This document shows, piece after piece, positions 34,857 to 42,572 of a stretch of DNA of 64,000 nucleotides (position 1 is its first letter; each line of letters starts with the position of its first letter). Both the position numbers and the translations under genes were made by a program. The notes beneath the pieces are model-generated. The model searched no databases. It worked only from the letters and a program-made list of their open reading frames with translations, and was not told where the DNA came from. The DNA is taken from the NCBI RefSeq assembly GCF_019443445.1, contig NZ_CP080378.1, positions 4,650,001 through 4,714,000 of the forward strand. Reading direction: 5' to 3'. This DNA is from Massilia sp. PAMC28688. Lineage in GTDB: Bacteria > Pseudomonadota > Gammaproteobacteria > Burkholderiales > Burkholderiaceae_D.

Positions 34857-37800
34857 TCAGATTCCCTCGGCAACGCTTTCCTCGGGCCGAGCAAAACGCC
34901 GGTACAGAGTAGGCAGCATAAACAGCGTCAGGATCGTGGCCGAAATGAGTCCGCCAATGACTACGATGGCCAACGGGCGCTGGACCTCGGCGCCCGCGCC
35001 GGTCGCCAGGGCCATCGGAACGAATCCCAGCGAGGCAACCAATGCCGTCATCAATACCGGCCGCAGTCGCCGCAACGCACCTTCGCGCACGGCTTGATCC
35101 CACGGCAGCGTTTTCGCCAGGTCGTCGATCGAGCCGGCCATCACCAGACCGTTTAGCACCGCCACACCGGATAGCGCGATAAAACCCACCGCTGCCGAAA
35201 TGGAGAATGGCAAGCCACAAATCCACAGTGCTGCGATACCACCGATCAGAGCAAGTGGCACTCCGGTGAAAACGACAGCAGCGGCGCGCCATGAGCCTAC
35301 GGCCGAGTAAAGCAACACCACGATAAGTGCGAAGCAGGCTGGAATCACCACCGCCAGACGTAAGCGCGCACGCTCAAGGTTTTCGAACTGGCCGCCCCAC
35401 GTGAGCCATACGCCCGCAGGCACGCGCACGTCAGCGTTGATACTGCCCTGGGCTTCCTTGACGACGCCGGCGATGTCACGACCGCGCACGTTCGCTTGTA
35501 CCACTACCCGGCGCTTGCCGTTTTCACGGCTGATCTGATTGGGGCCCTTGGCCGTGGCCAGTACCGCGACCGATCCCAACGGCACAAATTTGCCGCTCGG
35601 AGTAATGACCGGCAGTTGGCGCAGCGCCTCCACATCATTTCGTATCCCTTCACCCAGCTTTACCACGACATCGAAGCGCCTATCGCCCTCGTAGATCGAA
35701 CCGGCCTCGCGCCCCGCGACAGCCGCCGCCAAGGTGTCGTACACGTCCTGCGCAGTGAGCCCGACCCGCGCCATGGCGTCTCGATCAAGACGGGCATCGA
35801 GTAGCGGTAGCCCTTGCACTTGTTCCACGCGCACATCCTCAGCTCCCTCCACGGCACGAAGCTTCGTCGCGATCTGTTCCGCAGTCCGTACCATCACGTC
35901 GAAATCGTCACCATAGACCTTGACGGCGATATCCCCGCGGACGCCGGCAAGCAGCTCGTTGAAGCGCATCTGGATCGGCTGTGTAAGTTCGTAGTTTTGA
36001 CCAGGGATGCTCGCTACGGCATGCTCGATCTTCTCAACCAATTCAGCCTTGCTCATCTTAGGCTTTGGCCACTCAGCGCGGTCTTTGACGATGACAAAGG
36101 TGTCCGTGATATTCGGCGGCATGGGATCTGCCGCCAGCTCCGCCGTCCCTGTTCTCGAAAAGACCAGCTTTACCTCTGATAGCTTCGCGACAGCCTTCTC
36201 CACTGCGAACTGCATGGCTTGGCTTTGATCGATGGAGGTTCCTGGAATGCGGGCCACCTGTAGCAGTACGTCTCCCTCATCGAGCGTCGGAAGAAATTCC
36301 TGGCCTAGTGTAGAAAACAGTCCCATGGCACCGGCAAAAGCGGCGACGGCGATCACGCCGATCAGCTTGGGCCGGGTTAGAGCCCGGTCCAGCCAAGGCG
36401 CGTAAGTCGACGAGACGGCTTTCACCATCCTGTTTTCCTTCTCATCGACATGGCGGGAAAGCCATAGTGCGATAGCCGCTGGCACGAACGTCAGGGACAG
36501 AACAAAGGCAAACAAGAGCGCGAGTATGACCGTCAAGGCCATCGGCGCGAACATGCGGCCTTCTACGCCTTGAAAGGTCAGCAGCGGTACATACACGAGA
36601 ATGATGATTGCCTGGCCGTAAACGCTCGGCCTGATCATTTCGCGCGCTGCAGCCGCTACCGTTTCAAGCCGCTCGGACTTTGACAGCACTTTGCCGAGAG
36701 AATGCTGGCGTTCCGCGATGCGGCGCAGCGCGTTTTCCACGATGATCACAGCGCCGTCGACAATCAGTCCAAAATCGAGCGCGCCCAGACTCATAAGATT
36801 GGCCGATAGACCTGCTTTGAGCATGCCGGCGGAGGTCAGCATCATGGTGACCGGGATGACCGCTGCGGCGATGAGTGCCGCGCGCAGATTCCCGAGAAGC
36901 GCGAACAGGACGGCGATCACAAGCAACGCACCTTCGGTCAGATTAATCGCAACTGTCTTGATAGTCGCATCAACGAGCCGGGTGCGATCAAGCACCGGCC
37001 GGATCAGCATGTCAGGAGGGAGTGAGCGCGCGATTTCCTTTAATCGCAAGTCCACCGCAGCGGCAACCGTCCGGCTGTTCTGGCCAATGCGCATCACGGC
37101 AGTTCCAACAACAACTTCCTGCCCGCCTTCGGACGCGGATCCGAACCGCACCTCCTGTCCGAGGCCGACGGTGGCGACATGCGACACCAGAACCGGGGTA
37201 CCGCTCCGGGTCGTGATGACGGTCTTGGCCAATTCTTCCGTCGAAGTGATGCGCGCATCGGCCTTGACGGTGAGTGCTTCCCCGTTTTGGAAGACTACGC
37301 CAGCGCCTACACTGGTATTGTTGCGTTCAAGTGCTTCGCCAAGCATCGACAAACTGATTCCCAGAGCCGCCAGCCGTTGTGGATCGGGCGTGACCACATA
37401 CTGTTTGACATAGCCGCCAATGACGTCGACGCCGGCCAGGCCTTCCGTGTTTTTTAGCTGGGGCGCGACGATCCAGTCCTGTACCGTACGAAGATAGGTC
37501 GCCTTCTCTGCGGCGCTGCGCAGCACCTCGCCTTCGGGCGTGACATAACTGCCATCGGTCTTCAGGCCGGCACCTGAACTTGCCTTCGCGCCTGGCTTCG
37601 CCGCGAACTCGACGGTCCACATATAGACGTCTCCAAGACCGGTCGCGATCGGGCCGAGGCTTGCGTTCGCGCCTTGGGGTAGTGATCGTTCGACAGCCCG
37701 CAGTCGTTCGGCTATCTGCTGGCGCGCAAAATAGATGTCGGTCCCATCCTTGAATACGGTTGTCACCTGCGCGAACCCATGCCTTGTTAGCGAGCGCGTA

Positions 37801-38042
37801 GATTCAAGTCCTGGGATGCCGGCGAACGCGGTTTCGATCGGGTACGTTACCTGGCGCTCGACATCGGCTGGCGAGAGGGCCGGTACCACGACGTTGATTT
37901 GGACCTGCGTATTGGTGATGTCCGGTACCGCGTCGATGGGAAGACGGGTTAGCGCGACAGCACCGATTATCGACAGCAGAATTGTCACGATGAGTACATG
38001 CCACCGGCGAGCGACAGAAAAATTGACGATGCGTGAAATCAT
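34857..38042 (-). CDS. Second CzcA-type heavy-metal RND pump
   Basis: A 1061-residue RND pump with the HME1 signature DFGLIVDGAVIIVEN in TM4, hence a divalent-cation exporter (Zn/Co/Cd/Ni group). It is clearly distinct from czcA at 13085, for example DEGDVLLQVARIPGTSI in place of NEGDFAIQALRIPGTSL. It has a ~20-residue Ala/Gly/Lys insert (KPGAKASSGAGLKTDG) near residue 155. Operon order is outer channel, adaptor, pump, lpdA, lspA; 36 bp separate it from the adaptor. The precise metal cannot be read from sequence. Confidence 0.9.
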   Translation of the reverse strand: MISRIVNFSVARRWHVLIVTILLSIIGAVALTRLPIDAVPDITNTQVQINVVVPALSPADVERQVTYPIETAFAGIPGLESTRSLTRHGFAQVTTVFKDGTDIYFARQQIAERLRAVERSLPQGANASLGPIATGLGDVYMWTVEFAAKPGAKASSGAGLKTDGSYVTPEGEVLRSAAEKATYLRTVQDWIVAPQLKNTEGLAGVDVIGGYVKQYVVTPDPQRLAALGISLSMLGEALERNNTSVGAGVVFQNGEALTVKADARITSTEELAKTVITTRSGTPVLVSHVATVGLGQEVRFGSASEGGQEVVVGTAVMRIGQNSRTVAAAVDLRLKEIARSLPPDMLIRPVLDRTRLVDATIKTVAINLTEGALLVIAVLFALLGNLRAALIAAAVIPVTMMLTSAGMLKAGLSANLMSLGALDFGLIVDGAVIIVENALRRIAERQHSLGKVLSKSERLETVAAAAREMIRPSVYGQAIIILVYVPLLTFQGVEGRMFAPMALTVILALLFAFVLSLTFVPAAIALWLSRHVDEKENRMVKAVSSTYAPWLDRALTRPKLIGVIAVAAFAGAMGLFSTLGQEFLPTLDEGDVLLQVARIPGTSIDQSQAMQFAVEKAVAKLSEVKLVFSRTGTAELAADPMPPNITDTFVIVKDRAEWPKPKMSKAELVEKIEHAVASIPGQNYELTQPIQMRFNELLAGVRGDIAVKVYGDDFDVMVRTAEQIATKLRAVEGAEDVRVEQVQGLPLLDARLDRDAMARVGLTAQDVYDTLAAAVAGREAGSIYEGDRRFDVVVKLGEGIRNDVEALRQLPVITPSGKFVPLGSVAVLATAKGPNQISRENGKRRVVVQANVRGRDIAGVVKEAQGSINADVRVPAGVWLTWGGQFENLERARLRLAVVIPACFALIVVLLYSAVGSWRAAAVVFTGVPLALIGGIAALWICGLPFSISAAVGFIALSGVAVLNGLVMAGSIDDLAKTLPWDQAVREGALRRLRPVLMTALVASLGFVPMALATGAGAEVQRPLAIVVIGGLISATILTLFMLPTLYRRFARPEESVAEGI

Positions 38043-38078
38043 GGTTGGAAATCCTGGGAATGTTCTGGGATGAGGAAA

Positions 38079-39329
38079 TTAGTCATCGTCGCCAGCCTCA
38101 CCTTTGCCGTGTTCGGCTTTCAAAAGATATGTATTGCTCACGGCAATCTGTTCATTTCCTTCCATGCCCGACAATATCTTCACGTAGCCAGCTGCTGCAG
38201 CCCCCAGGACGACATGCTTGATCGCGAACCCATCTTTCGCGCGAACAAACACGCTTGGCTTGTCCTCGACGGTTTGTACCGCAGTGCGTGGGATTGCAAG
38301 CTGGCCACCATCGGCCTTGCCCGAAAGAGCGATCGAGGCGCGCGCGGTTTCTCCGATGCGCCAGGTACCGCGCTCATTGGGCAGCATCGCGATTGCGCGC
38401 ACTTGACGCGTTGTTGGATCCAGAATTCGCGACATACTGGTGATCCGGGCGGATCCGGTACGACCATCCGTCGAGACATCAACGGTCGCGCCAACTGCCA
38501 CGCGCGCCGCGTCATCGGGCGATAGGGACAGCTCGACGGACAGCTTGTCGAGATTGGCGATCTCGAACAAATGCGCGTTCGGTTCGACAATGTCGCCAAG
38601 CGCAATCTGCCGGGCTGTAACATTTCCCTTGATGGGCGAGCGCAACATCAGGCGGTTCAGCTGCCCCCCGCCCGCGCCGCCTGCGGCTGACAATTGCTGC
38701 TCAGCCAAGCGCAAGCGCGTTCCTGCCTCTTGCGCCGCGGTACGGGCCACTTCAAACTCCTGGCGGGATGTAACTTTTTCGCCGTACAGGCGTTCTTCCC
38801 GCTTGAAAGTTGCCTGGCCCAGTTCATATTGGCGTCTTGCAATCTCGATGTCGGCGCGCAGCTGGGCAATGTCGCGGCTTTCGATGACAGCAAGCACGTC
38901 GCCGCGACCGACCGCTTCACCCAGATTGCGCCTCACTTCGACCACCCGGCCGCCGACCGAACTGGACACAACGGCCGCCTGCTTGGGATCGGCGGCGATC
39001 ACAGCCGGGGCCTCAATGGCGCCAGCAAAGGATTGTCGTACCGGCGCAACGTCAATTCCAGCGGCTCGAATCTGCTGATCAGAAATAGTGACAAAATCTT
39101 CCTTGCCCTCCGACCCACCTTCTTTCTCTTCGCTTCCGCCGCTCTCCTTAGCCTCGCTCTTGGCCTCGGACTTGGCTTCCGTTTTCTCTTCCTTCGCGTC
39201 CTTATCGTTTTTCTTATCGTCGCTCTGTGCCACGACCGATTCTTTTGGCTTTGCCGTTTCAGGCTTGGGGGAGCACGCGCTCAACAGAATGATGGCGGCG
39301 CATAGGCCAGATCGATATACCGCTTGCAT
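38079..39329 (-). CDS. Second CzcB-type adaptor, predicted lipoprotein
   Basis: A 416-residue HlyD/RND adaptor with a lipobox (AAIILLSAC, Cys19), so probably lipid-anchored. A highly charged Lys/Glu/Ser repeat region follows (KEEKTEAKSEAKSEAKES), then lipoyl, hairpin and barrel domains (AAVVSSSVGGRVVEVRRNLGE). The lipid anchor may explain the lspA gene at the end of the operon. No His-rich metal-binding segment is seen, in contrast to the first CzcB. Confidence 0.87.
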   Translation of the reverse strand: MQAVYRSGLCAAIILLSACSPKPETAKPKESVVAQSDDKKNDKDAKEEKTEAKSEAKSEAKESGGSEEKEGGSEGKEDFVTISDQQIRAAGIDVAPVRQSFAGAIEAPAVIAADPKQAAVVSSSVGGRVVEVRRNLGEAVGRGDVLAVIESRDIAQLRADIEIARRQYELGQATFKREERLYGEKVTSRQEFEVARTAAQEAGTRLRLAEQQLSAAGGAGGGQLNRLMLRSPIKGNVTARQIALGDIVEPNAHLFEIANLDKLSVELSLSPDDAARVAVGATVDVSTDGRTGSARITSMSRILDPTTRQVRAIAMLPNERGTWRIGETARASIALSGKADGGQLAIPRTAVQTVEDKPSVFVRAKDGFAIKHVVLGAAAAGYVKILSGMEGNEQIAVSNTYLLKAEHGKGEAGDDD

Positions 39330-39331
39330 GG

Positions 39332-40579
39332 TCAGTCCTTGTAGATTGGAGAGTTGGAACCTTGTAGCCGCGCCAGCCGTGCACGTGCAGTGTGCAATGC
39401 CGTCAGCGCATCTACAGACTGCTGGCGGGTTTCAGCCAACGAACGCTCGGCCTCGATCAATTCGAGTTGGGGGAATTTGCCTTCGCGGTAGCCAAGCCGT
39501 GCGATGCGTGCCGCTTCCTCAGCAGCGGCCAAGGCGGGACCGTTCGCCGCGCGCGCAGCTGCTGCTGCATCAGCAACCTCGGCGTTTGCCTGCTCCATGG
39601 ACTGTTCAAATGCCAACCCAGCGGCACGGCGGGCGGCCACCGCTCGATCATATTCGGCCCGCGATCGGGATACAGCTGCCGTGCCTGGATTGAACAGTGG
39701 AAGGGGGATTGACAGCCCGAGAACAGCGGCCTTATCGGACGTTTCTCCATAGCGGCGCATTCCGGCGGTCAGTGTAACGTCGGGAATGCGATCACTCCTG
39801 GCCGCGATAATGCGGGCGTAGGCAGCGTCGACCTCGGTCTCTGCCGCCACAATTGCCAGTCCCGCGCCAGACCCGGCGGGTGTCTCGATATGTTCGACAT
39901 GCTCAAACCAGGGCGATGCAATCGTAAATGGCTTCGCAACGCCCGTCAGCCGTACCACATTGGACTGAGCCAACTCGGCTGCGCGCACTGCTTTGCCCAG
40001 GCGGACTTCCGTATTAATACGCAGGACGTCCGCGCGCTGCTCTTCGATTGGGGATGCCTTACCGGCCCGCACCCGTTCTCGTGCCGCGTGGAAGGCGCGC
40101 TCGGCCAACGCGTGACTCGTTTTCGCTATCTGCGCGTGCCGCTCGCTTGCGGCCAGACTAACGAAAGCCTCGGTTACCTGCAGCGTCAGGTCGGCTTGGG
40201 CCGCTCTGGCGCCAATCCCAGCAGCAGTACGTTCGGCCCGCGCCACGCCCACCCTGGCCTGACGCTTACCGCCCAGTTCCAAGGGGATCGAAAACGAGGC
40301 CGTCTTTTCACCGCCGCCCAAACCGGTGTAGCGGCCTGAACCCATTACGTTCTCAGCCTCTAACGACAGCGTCGGGTTCGGCCGCAGGCCGGATAGCTGC
40401 ACGTTGGCCTCGGCTGCACGCACGGCAGCATCCGCCCCCTGGAGAGCGGGAGCCTGAAGCTGCGCCTTCGCCACAGCTTCCCTCAATGTGAGGGCAGTAC
40501 CATTTTCGACGGCCGATTGGGCAACAGCGGTCGTAGCCAGCAAAGTGGCAATAATGAAGACAGAAATCCGGATACGCAT
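39332..40579 (-). CDS. Second CzcC-type outer-membrane factor
   Basis: A 415-residue TolC-family channel: signal peptide MRIRISVFIIATLLATTAVA, then OEP repeats (LTLREAVAKAQLQAPAL, ARERVRAGKASPIEEQRADV, GYREGKFPQLELIEAERSL). I chose ATG 40579, which has GGA 6 nt upstream and a clean signal peptide; ATG 40588 and TTG 40606 are possible. First gene of the czcCBA2-lpdA-lspA operon, driven by a MerR-type promoter 34 bp upstream. Confidence 0.87.
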   Translation of the reverse strand: MRIRISVFIIATLLATTAVAQSAVENGTALTLREAVAKAQLQAPALQGADAAVRAAEANVQLSGLRPNPTLSLEAENVMGSGRYTGLGGGEKTASFSIPLELGGKRQARVGVARAERTAAGIGARAAQADLTLQVTEAFVSLAASERHAQIAKTSHALAERAFHAARERVRAGKASPIEEQRADVLRINTEVRLGKAVRAAELAQSNVVRLTGVAKPFTIASPWFEHVEHIETPAGSGAGLAIVAAETEVDAAYARIIAARSDRIPDVTLTAGMRRYGETSDKAAVLGLSIPLPLFNPGTAAVSRSRAEYDRAVAARRAAGLAFEQSMEQANAEVADAAAAARAANGPALAAAEEAARIARLGYREGKFPQLELIEAERSLAETRQQSVDALTALHTARARLARLQGSNSPIYKD

Positions 40580-40612
40580 AGGTTCCATGGCTTGACGGGA
40601 TGGCAAAGAGTC

Positions 40613-40643
40613 TTTATAAACCTTAATGTCACTTTAAGGTCAA
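40613..40643 (-). promoter_or_regulatory. MerR-type promoter of the second czc operon
   Basis: On the minus strand TTGACC (40643-40638), a near-perfect dyad ACCTTAAAGTGACATTAAGG, 19-bp spacer and -10 TATAAA (40618-40613). It lies between the divergent czcC2 and merR genes, so MerR binding here can control both. Confidence 0.8.
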
Positions 40644-40648
40644 GCGCC

Positions 40649-41050
40649 ATGTCAACTACTTTTACGATTGGCCAACTGGCCAGTGCAGCCGAGATACCGG
40701 CTGCCACGATTCGCTACTACGAAAAAATAGGACTGCTCGCGTCGCCGTCCCGCACAGGGAGCAATTATCGGCAGTATGGGAATGACGACCTCGACCGTCT
40801 TACCTTTGTACGGCGTGCACGCGACATCGGTTTTACGATTGACCAGGTGCGGAGCCTGCTATTTTTTTCTGACCAAGAGAATGGCGACTGCTGTACGGTA
40901 ACGGCGCTGACCGAGGAGCATCTTGCTGCAGTGGAACAAAAGATTGCCGATTTACTCTTATTGAAGGACCGACTAGCTGGTCTCTTGACCTCCTGCAGGG
41001 GCGGCCTGGTCGCCGATTGCCGCATTATCGATGCCCTGACACCTCGCTAA
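40649..41050 (+). CDS. MerR-family metal-responsive regulator
   Basis: A 133-residue MerR-family activator. Winged helix FTIGQLASAAEIPAATIRYYEK, then dimerisation helix. Metal-site residues: Cys-Cys in NGDCCTVTAL (the position of ZntR Cys79) and a C-terminal loop SCRGGLVADCRII. The pattern fits a Zn/Cd/Pb sensor (ZntR/CadR side) better than CueR, which lacks the first cysteine. ATG 40649 is the start seen in relatives. It is flanked by two MerR-type promoters, one driving czcC2 leftward and one driving the HMA-CDF gene rightward. Confidence 0.85.
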   Translation: MSTTFTIGQLASAAEIPAATIRYYEKIGLLASPSRTGSNYRQYGNDDLDRLTFVRRARDIGFTIDQVRSLLFFSDQENGDCCTVTALTEEHLAAVEQKIADLLLLKDRLAGLLTSCRGGLVADCRIIDALTPR

Positions 41051-41069
41051 TAGTCAACGTGTACAGTGC

Positions 41070-41100
41070 TTGACGTTAAAGCTGCTTGAAGCTTTAAGCT
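41070..41100 (+). promoter_or_regulatory. MerR-type promoter of the HMA-CDF gene
   Basis: TTGACG (41070-41075), perfect inverted repeat TTAAAGCT-GCTTGA-AGCTTTAA, 19-bp spacer and -10 TAAGCT (41095-41100). It sits 30 bp before the HMA-CDF start codon and shares the TTAAAG core with the czcC2 promoter. Confidence 0.65.
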
Positions 41101-41129
41101 GAGCGAATTCAACTCGAAAGTCTATCGCC

Positions 41130-42188
41130 ATGACGCCAGATCCATCTTCCGCTCCCGTTGCCTTGGAAACCGATTTATTCGTGTCCAAGATGGACTGCCC
41201 ATCCGAAGAGAATTTGATCAAGATGGCCTTGGGGAGCGTCCCAGATATTGACCGCATGGCGGTCGACCTGAACACTCGCACGGTAACCGTGTTTCATCGC
41301 GGTGCGCCGGAGGCTCTAGTCGATGCGCTGCTGCCTTTGGGACTGGGCGTCGAACTGCGCCAGTCACGCCCTGCAGCCGCCCAAGCAACACGCACGACCA
41401 GCACCCTGGGGATTCCCAAAATGGATTGCCCGTCAGAAGAGAACATGATCCGCATGGCGCTCTCCGATATAGAAGATATCAAGTCGCTCAACTTCGATAT
41501 CGCACAGCGACAGCTCCACGTGACCCATACCGGCACCATCGATCCCATCCTGTCGAAGCTCATTCCCTTGCAGTTTGGTGCGTATATGATCAGTGCGGCA
41601 GCAGCAGTCCCCGAAGATGGTGCCGACGCTGACAAGGCGGGGAACCAGTCGGAGGCGAAAGTCCTTCGCTTGCTCCTCGCGATCAATGCCGCCATGTTTG
41701 TAGTTGAATTGGTGTGGGGTCTTATTGCTCAATCGGCGGGCTTGGTAGCCGATTCACTGGATATGTTCGCCGACGCAGCTGTATATGGCCTTGCGTTGTA
41801 TGCCGTGGGCCGCGCCGCATCGCTCAAGACGCGCGCAGCTCATTTTGCTGGTTGGCTGCAGATGGCGCTTGCGCTCGGGGCACTTGGAGAAGTCGTACGG
41901 CGCACTTTACTCGGCAGCGAGCCGGAATCCAGCTTGATGATGGGCGTCGGCGCAGTCGCGCTGGCCGCCAATGTGGCGTGCCTGGTGTTGATCGCAAAGA
42001 AGCGTGATCGCGGCGCCCATATGAAGGCAAGCTATATATTCTCCGCCAATGACGTCATTGCGAACATCGGAGTGATTGTGGCGGGGGCACTCGTAGCCTG
42101 GACTGGCTCCCATTATCCTGATTTAGTGATTGGCACGGTCATCGGCATCATCGTATTAAATGGGGCGCGTCGAATTCTAAAGTTATAA
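41130..42188 (+). CDS. Tandem HMA domains fused to a CDF-type cation transporter
   Basis: A 352-residue fusion. Two HMA domains (about residues 12-75 and 92-152) each have MDCPSEEN as metal motif, like the CadA-type MDCPTEE. Then come five to six membrane helices of the cation diffusion facilitator family with LDMFADA in TM2 and SANDVIANIGV in TM5. Normal CDFs have His-x3-Asp here; this one has Asp/Asn-Asp, so metal preference may differ. The usual C-terminal cytoplasmic domain is missing: the protein ends after TM6 (ARRILKL). The HMA pair may replace it as metal acceptor. Follows merR in the same direction with its own MerR-type promoter. Confidence 0.8.
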   Translation: MTPDPSSAPVALETDLFVSKMDCPSEENLIKMALGSVPDIDRMAVDLNTRTVTVFHRGAPEALVDALLPLGLGVELRQSRPAAAQATRTTSTLGIPKMDCPSEENMIRMALSDIEDIKSLNFDIAQRQLHVTHTGTIDPILSKLIPLQFGAYMISAAAAVPEDGADADKAGNQSEAKVLRLLLAINAAMFVVELVWGLIAQSAGLVADSLDMFADAAVYGLALYAVGRAASLKTRAAHFAGWLQMALALGALGEVVRRTLLGSEPESSLMMGVGAVALAANVACLVLIAKKRDRGAHMKASYIFSANDVIANIGVIVAGALVAWTGSHYPDLVIGTVIGIIVLNGARRILKL

Positions 42189-42400
42189 TAAATGGGGCGC
42201 CTAGCTACGCCACGGCAAGCGACCCTGGCATCGCAGCATGAGATTATTTCAGCGTTACGCAATCGTCTGGCAGAGCAGGGGGATACGGAACGGGACAGCG
42301 ATGGCCAATGAGTCGACAAAGCTTCCTTTGGCAACCGAAAGATTCACTGTGTGAGAGCATAAGAAATACCCCCACAAAATCAAGCGGTTACAAGATGATT
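42189..42400. other. Unassigned DNA at the right end of the transposon
   Basis: A possible 39-codon frame from ATG 42192 (MGRLATPRQATLASQHEI) has no clear ribosome site or relatives that I recognise; it may be a gene relic. Nothing else is seen before the right inverted repeat. Confidence 0.3.
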
Positions 42401-42432
42401 TGGGTATTTTTACACGAATCCCGGCCGACCCT
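42401..42432 (-). repeat. Right terminal inverted repeat (32 bp)
   Basis: Exact reverse complement of 6430-6461; beyond 32 bp the inner sequences differ. Confidence 0.85.
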
Positions 42433-42440
42433 CAATAGAG
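42433..42440. repeat. Right 8-bp target-site duplication (CAATAGAG)
   Basis: Identical to 6422-6429 and immediately outside the right inverted repeat. Confidence 0.75.
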
Positions 42441-42572
42441 AGCCGGTTTTTGACGAGCTTGTAGAAGACACCTGCTTGGTTCTGATCGCGTGCCATGCGC
42501 CGAAAAACCCCGTCTTTGACAAGCCTGATCTTCTTGTCGCCGCTGCGCACCTCGGTGCGCGATCAAAGAAAA
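42433..42572 (-). pseudogene. Tyrosine recombinase remnant, right piece
   Basis: Starts with the CAATAGAG duplication and aligns by eye, at roughly three matches in four, to 45525-45640 inside the intact recombinase gene. On the minus strand GDKKI is shared with VHIGDKKIKHVSD, and the DNA blocks CTTCTTGTCGCCG and GGTTC/GATCGC-GCCA match in order, but the frame shifts. It corresponds to the region just before the H-x-x-R box. The other half lies at 6374-6429. Confidence 0.65.

Larger units (their letters stand above)
6430..42432. mobile_element. 36-kb metal-resistance transposon with Tn3-family tnpA remnant
   Basis: Bounded by a perfect 32-bp inverted repeat (6430-6461 and 42401-42432) and flanked by CAATAGAG on both sides. 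Inside the left end, 23 bp after the repeat, is the C-terminal part of a Tn3-type transposase ending toward the repeat, the normal Tn3 layout. A tnpS/tnpT-like resolution pair lies internally. Cargo: cad, czc (two sets), cus, pbr genes and a SLATT/SMODS module. With tnpA reduced to ~100 codons the element cannot move alone but could be mobilised in trans. Its G+C and codon style are like the host, so it has probably circulated among related betaproteobacteria. Confidence 0.8.

Noticed and set aside
42192..42311. 39-codon frame starting MGRLATPRQ
   Set aside because: No ribosome site, no recognised relatives and truncated look; kept only as a note on the transposon end.
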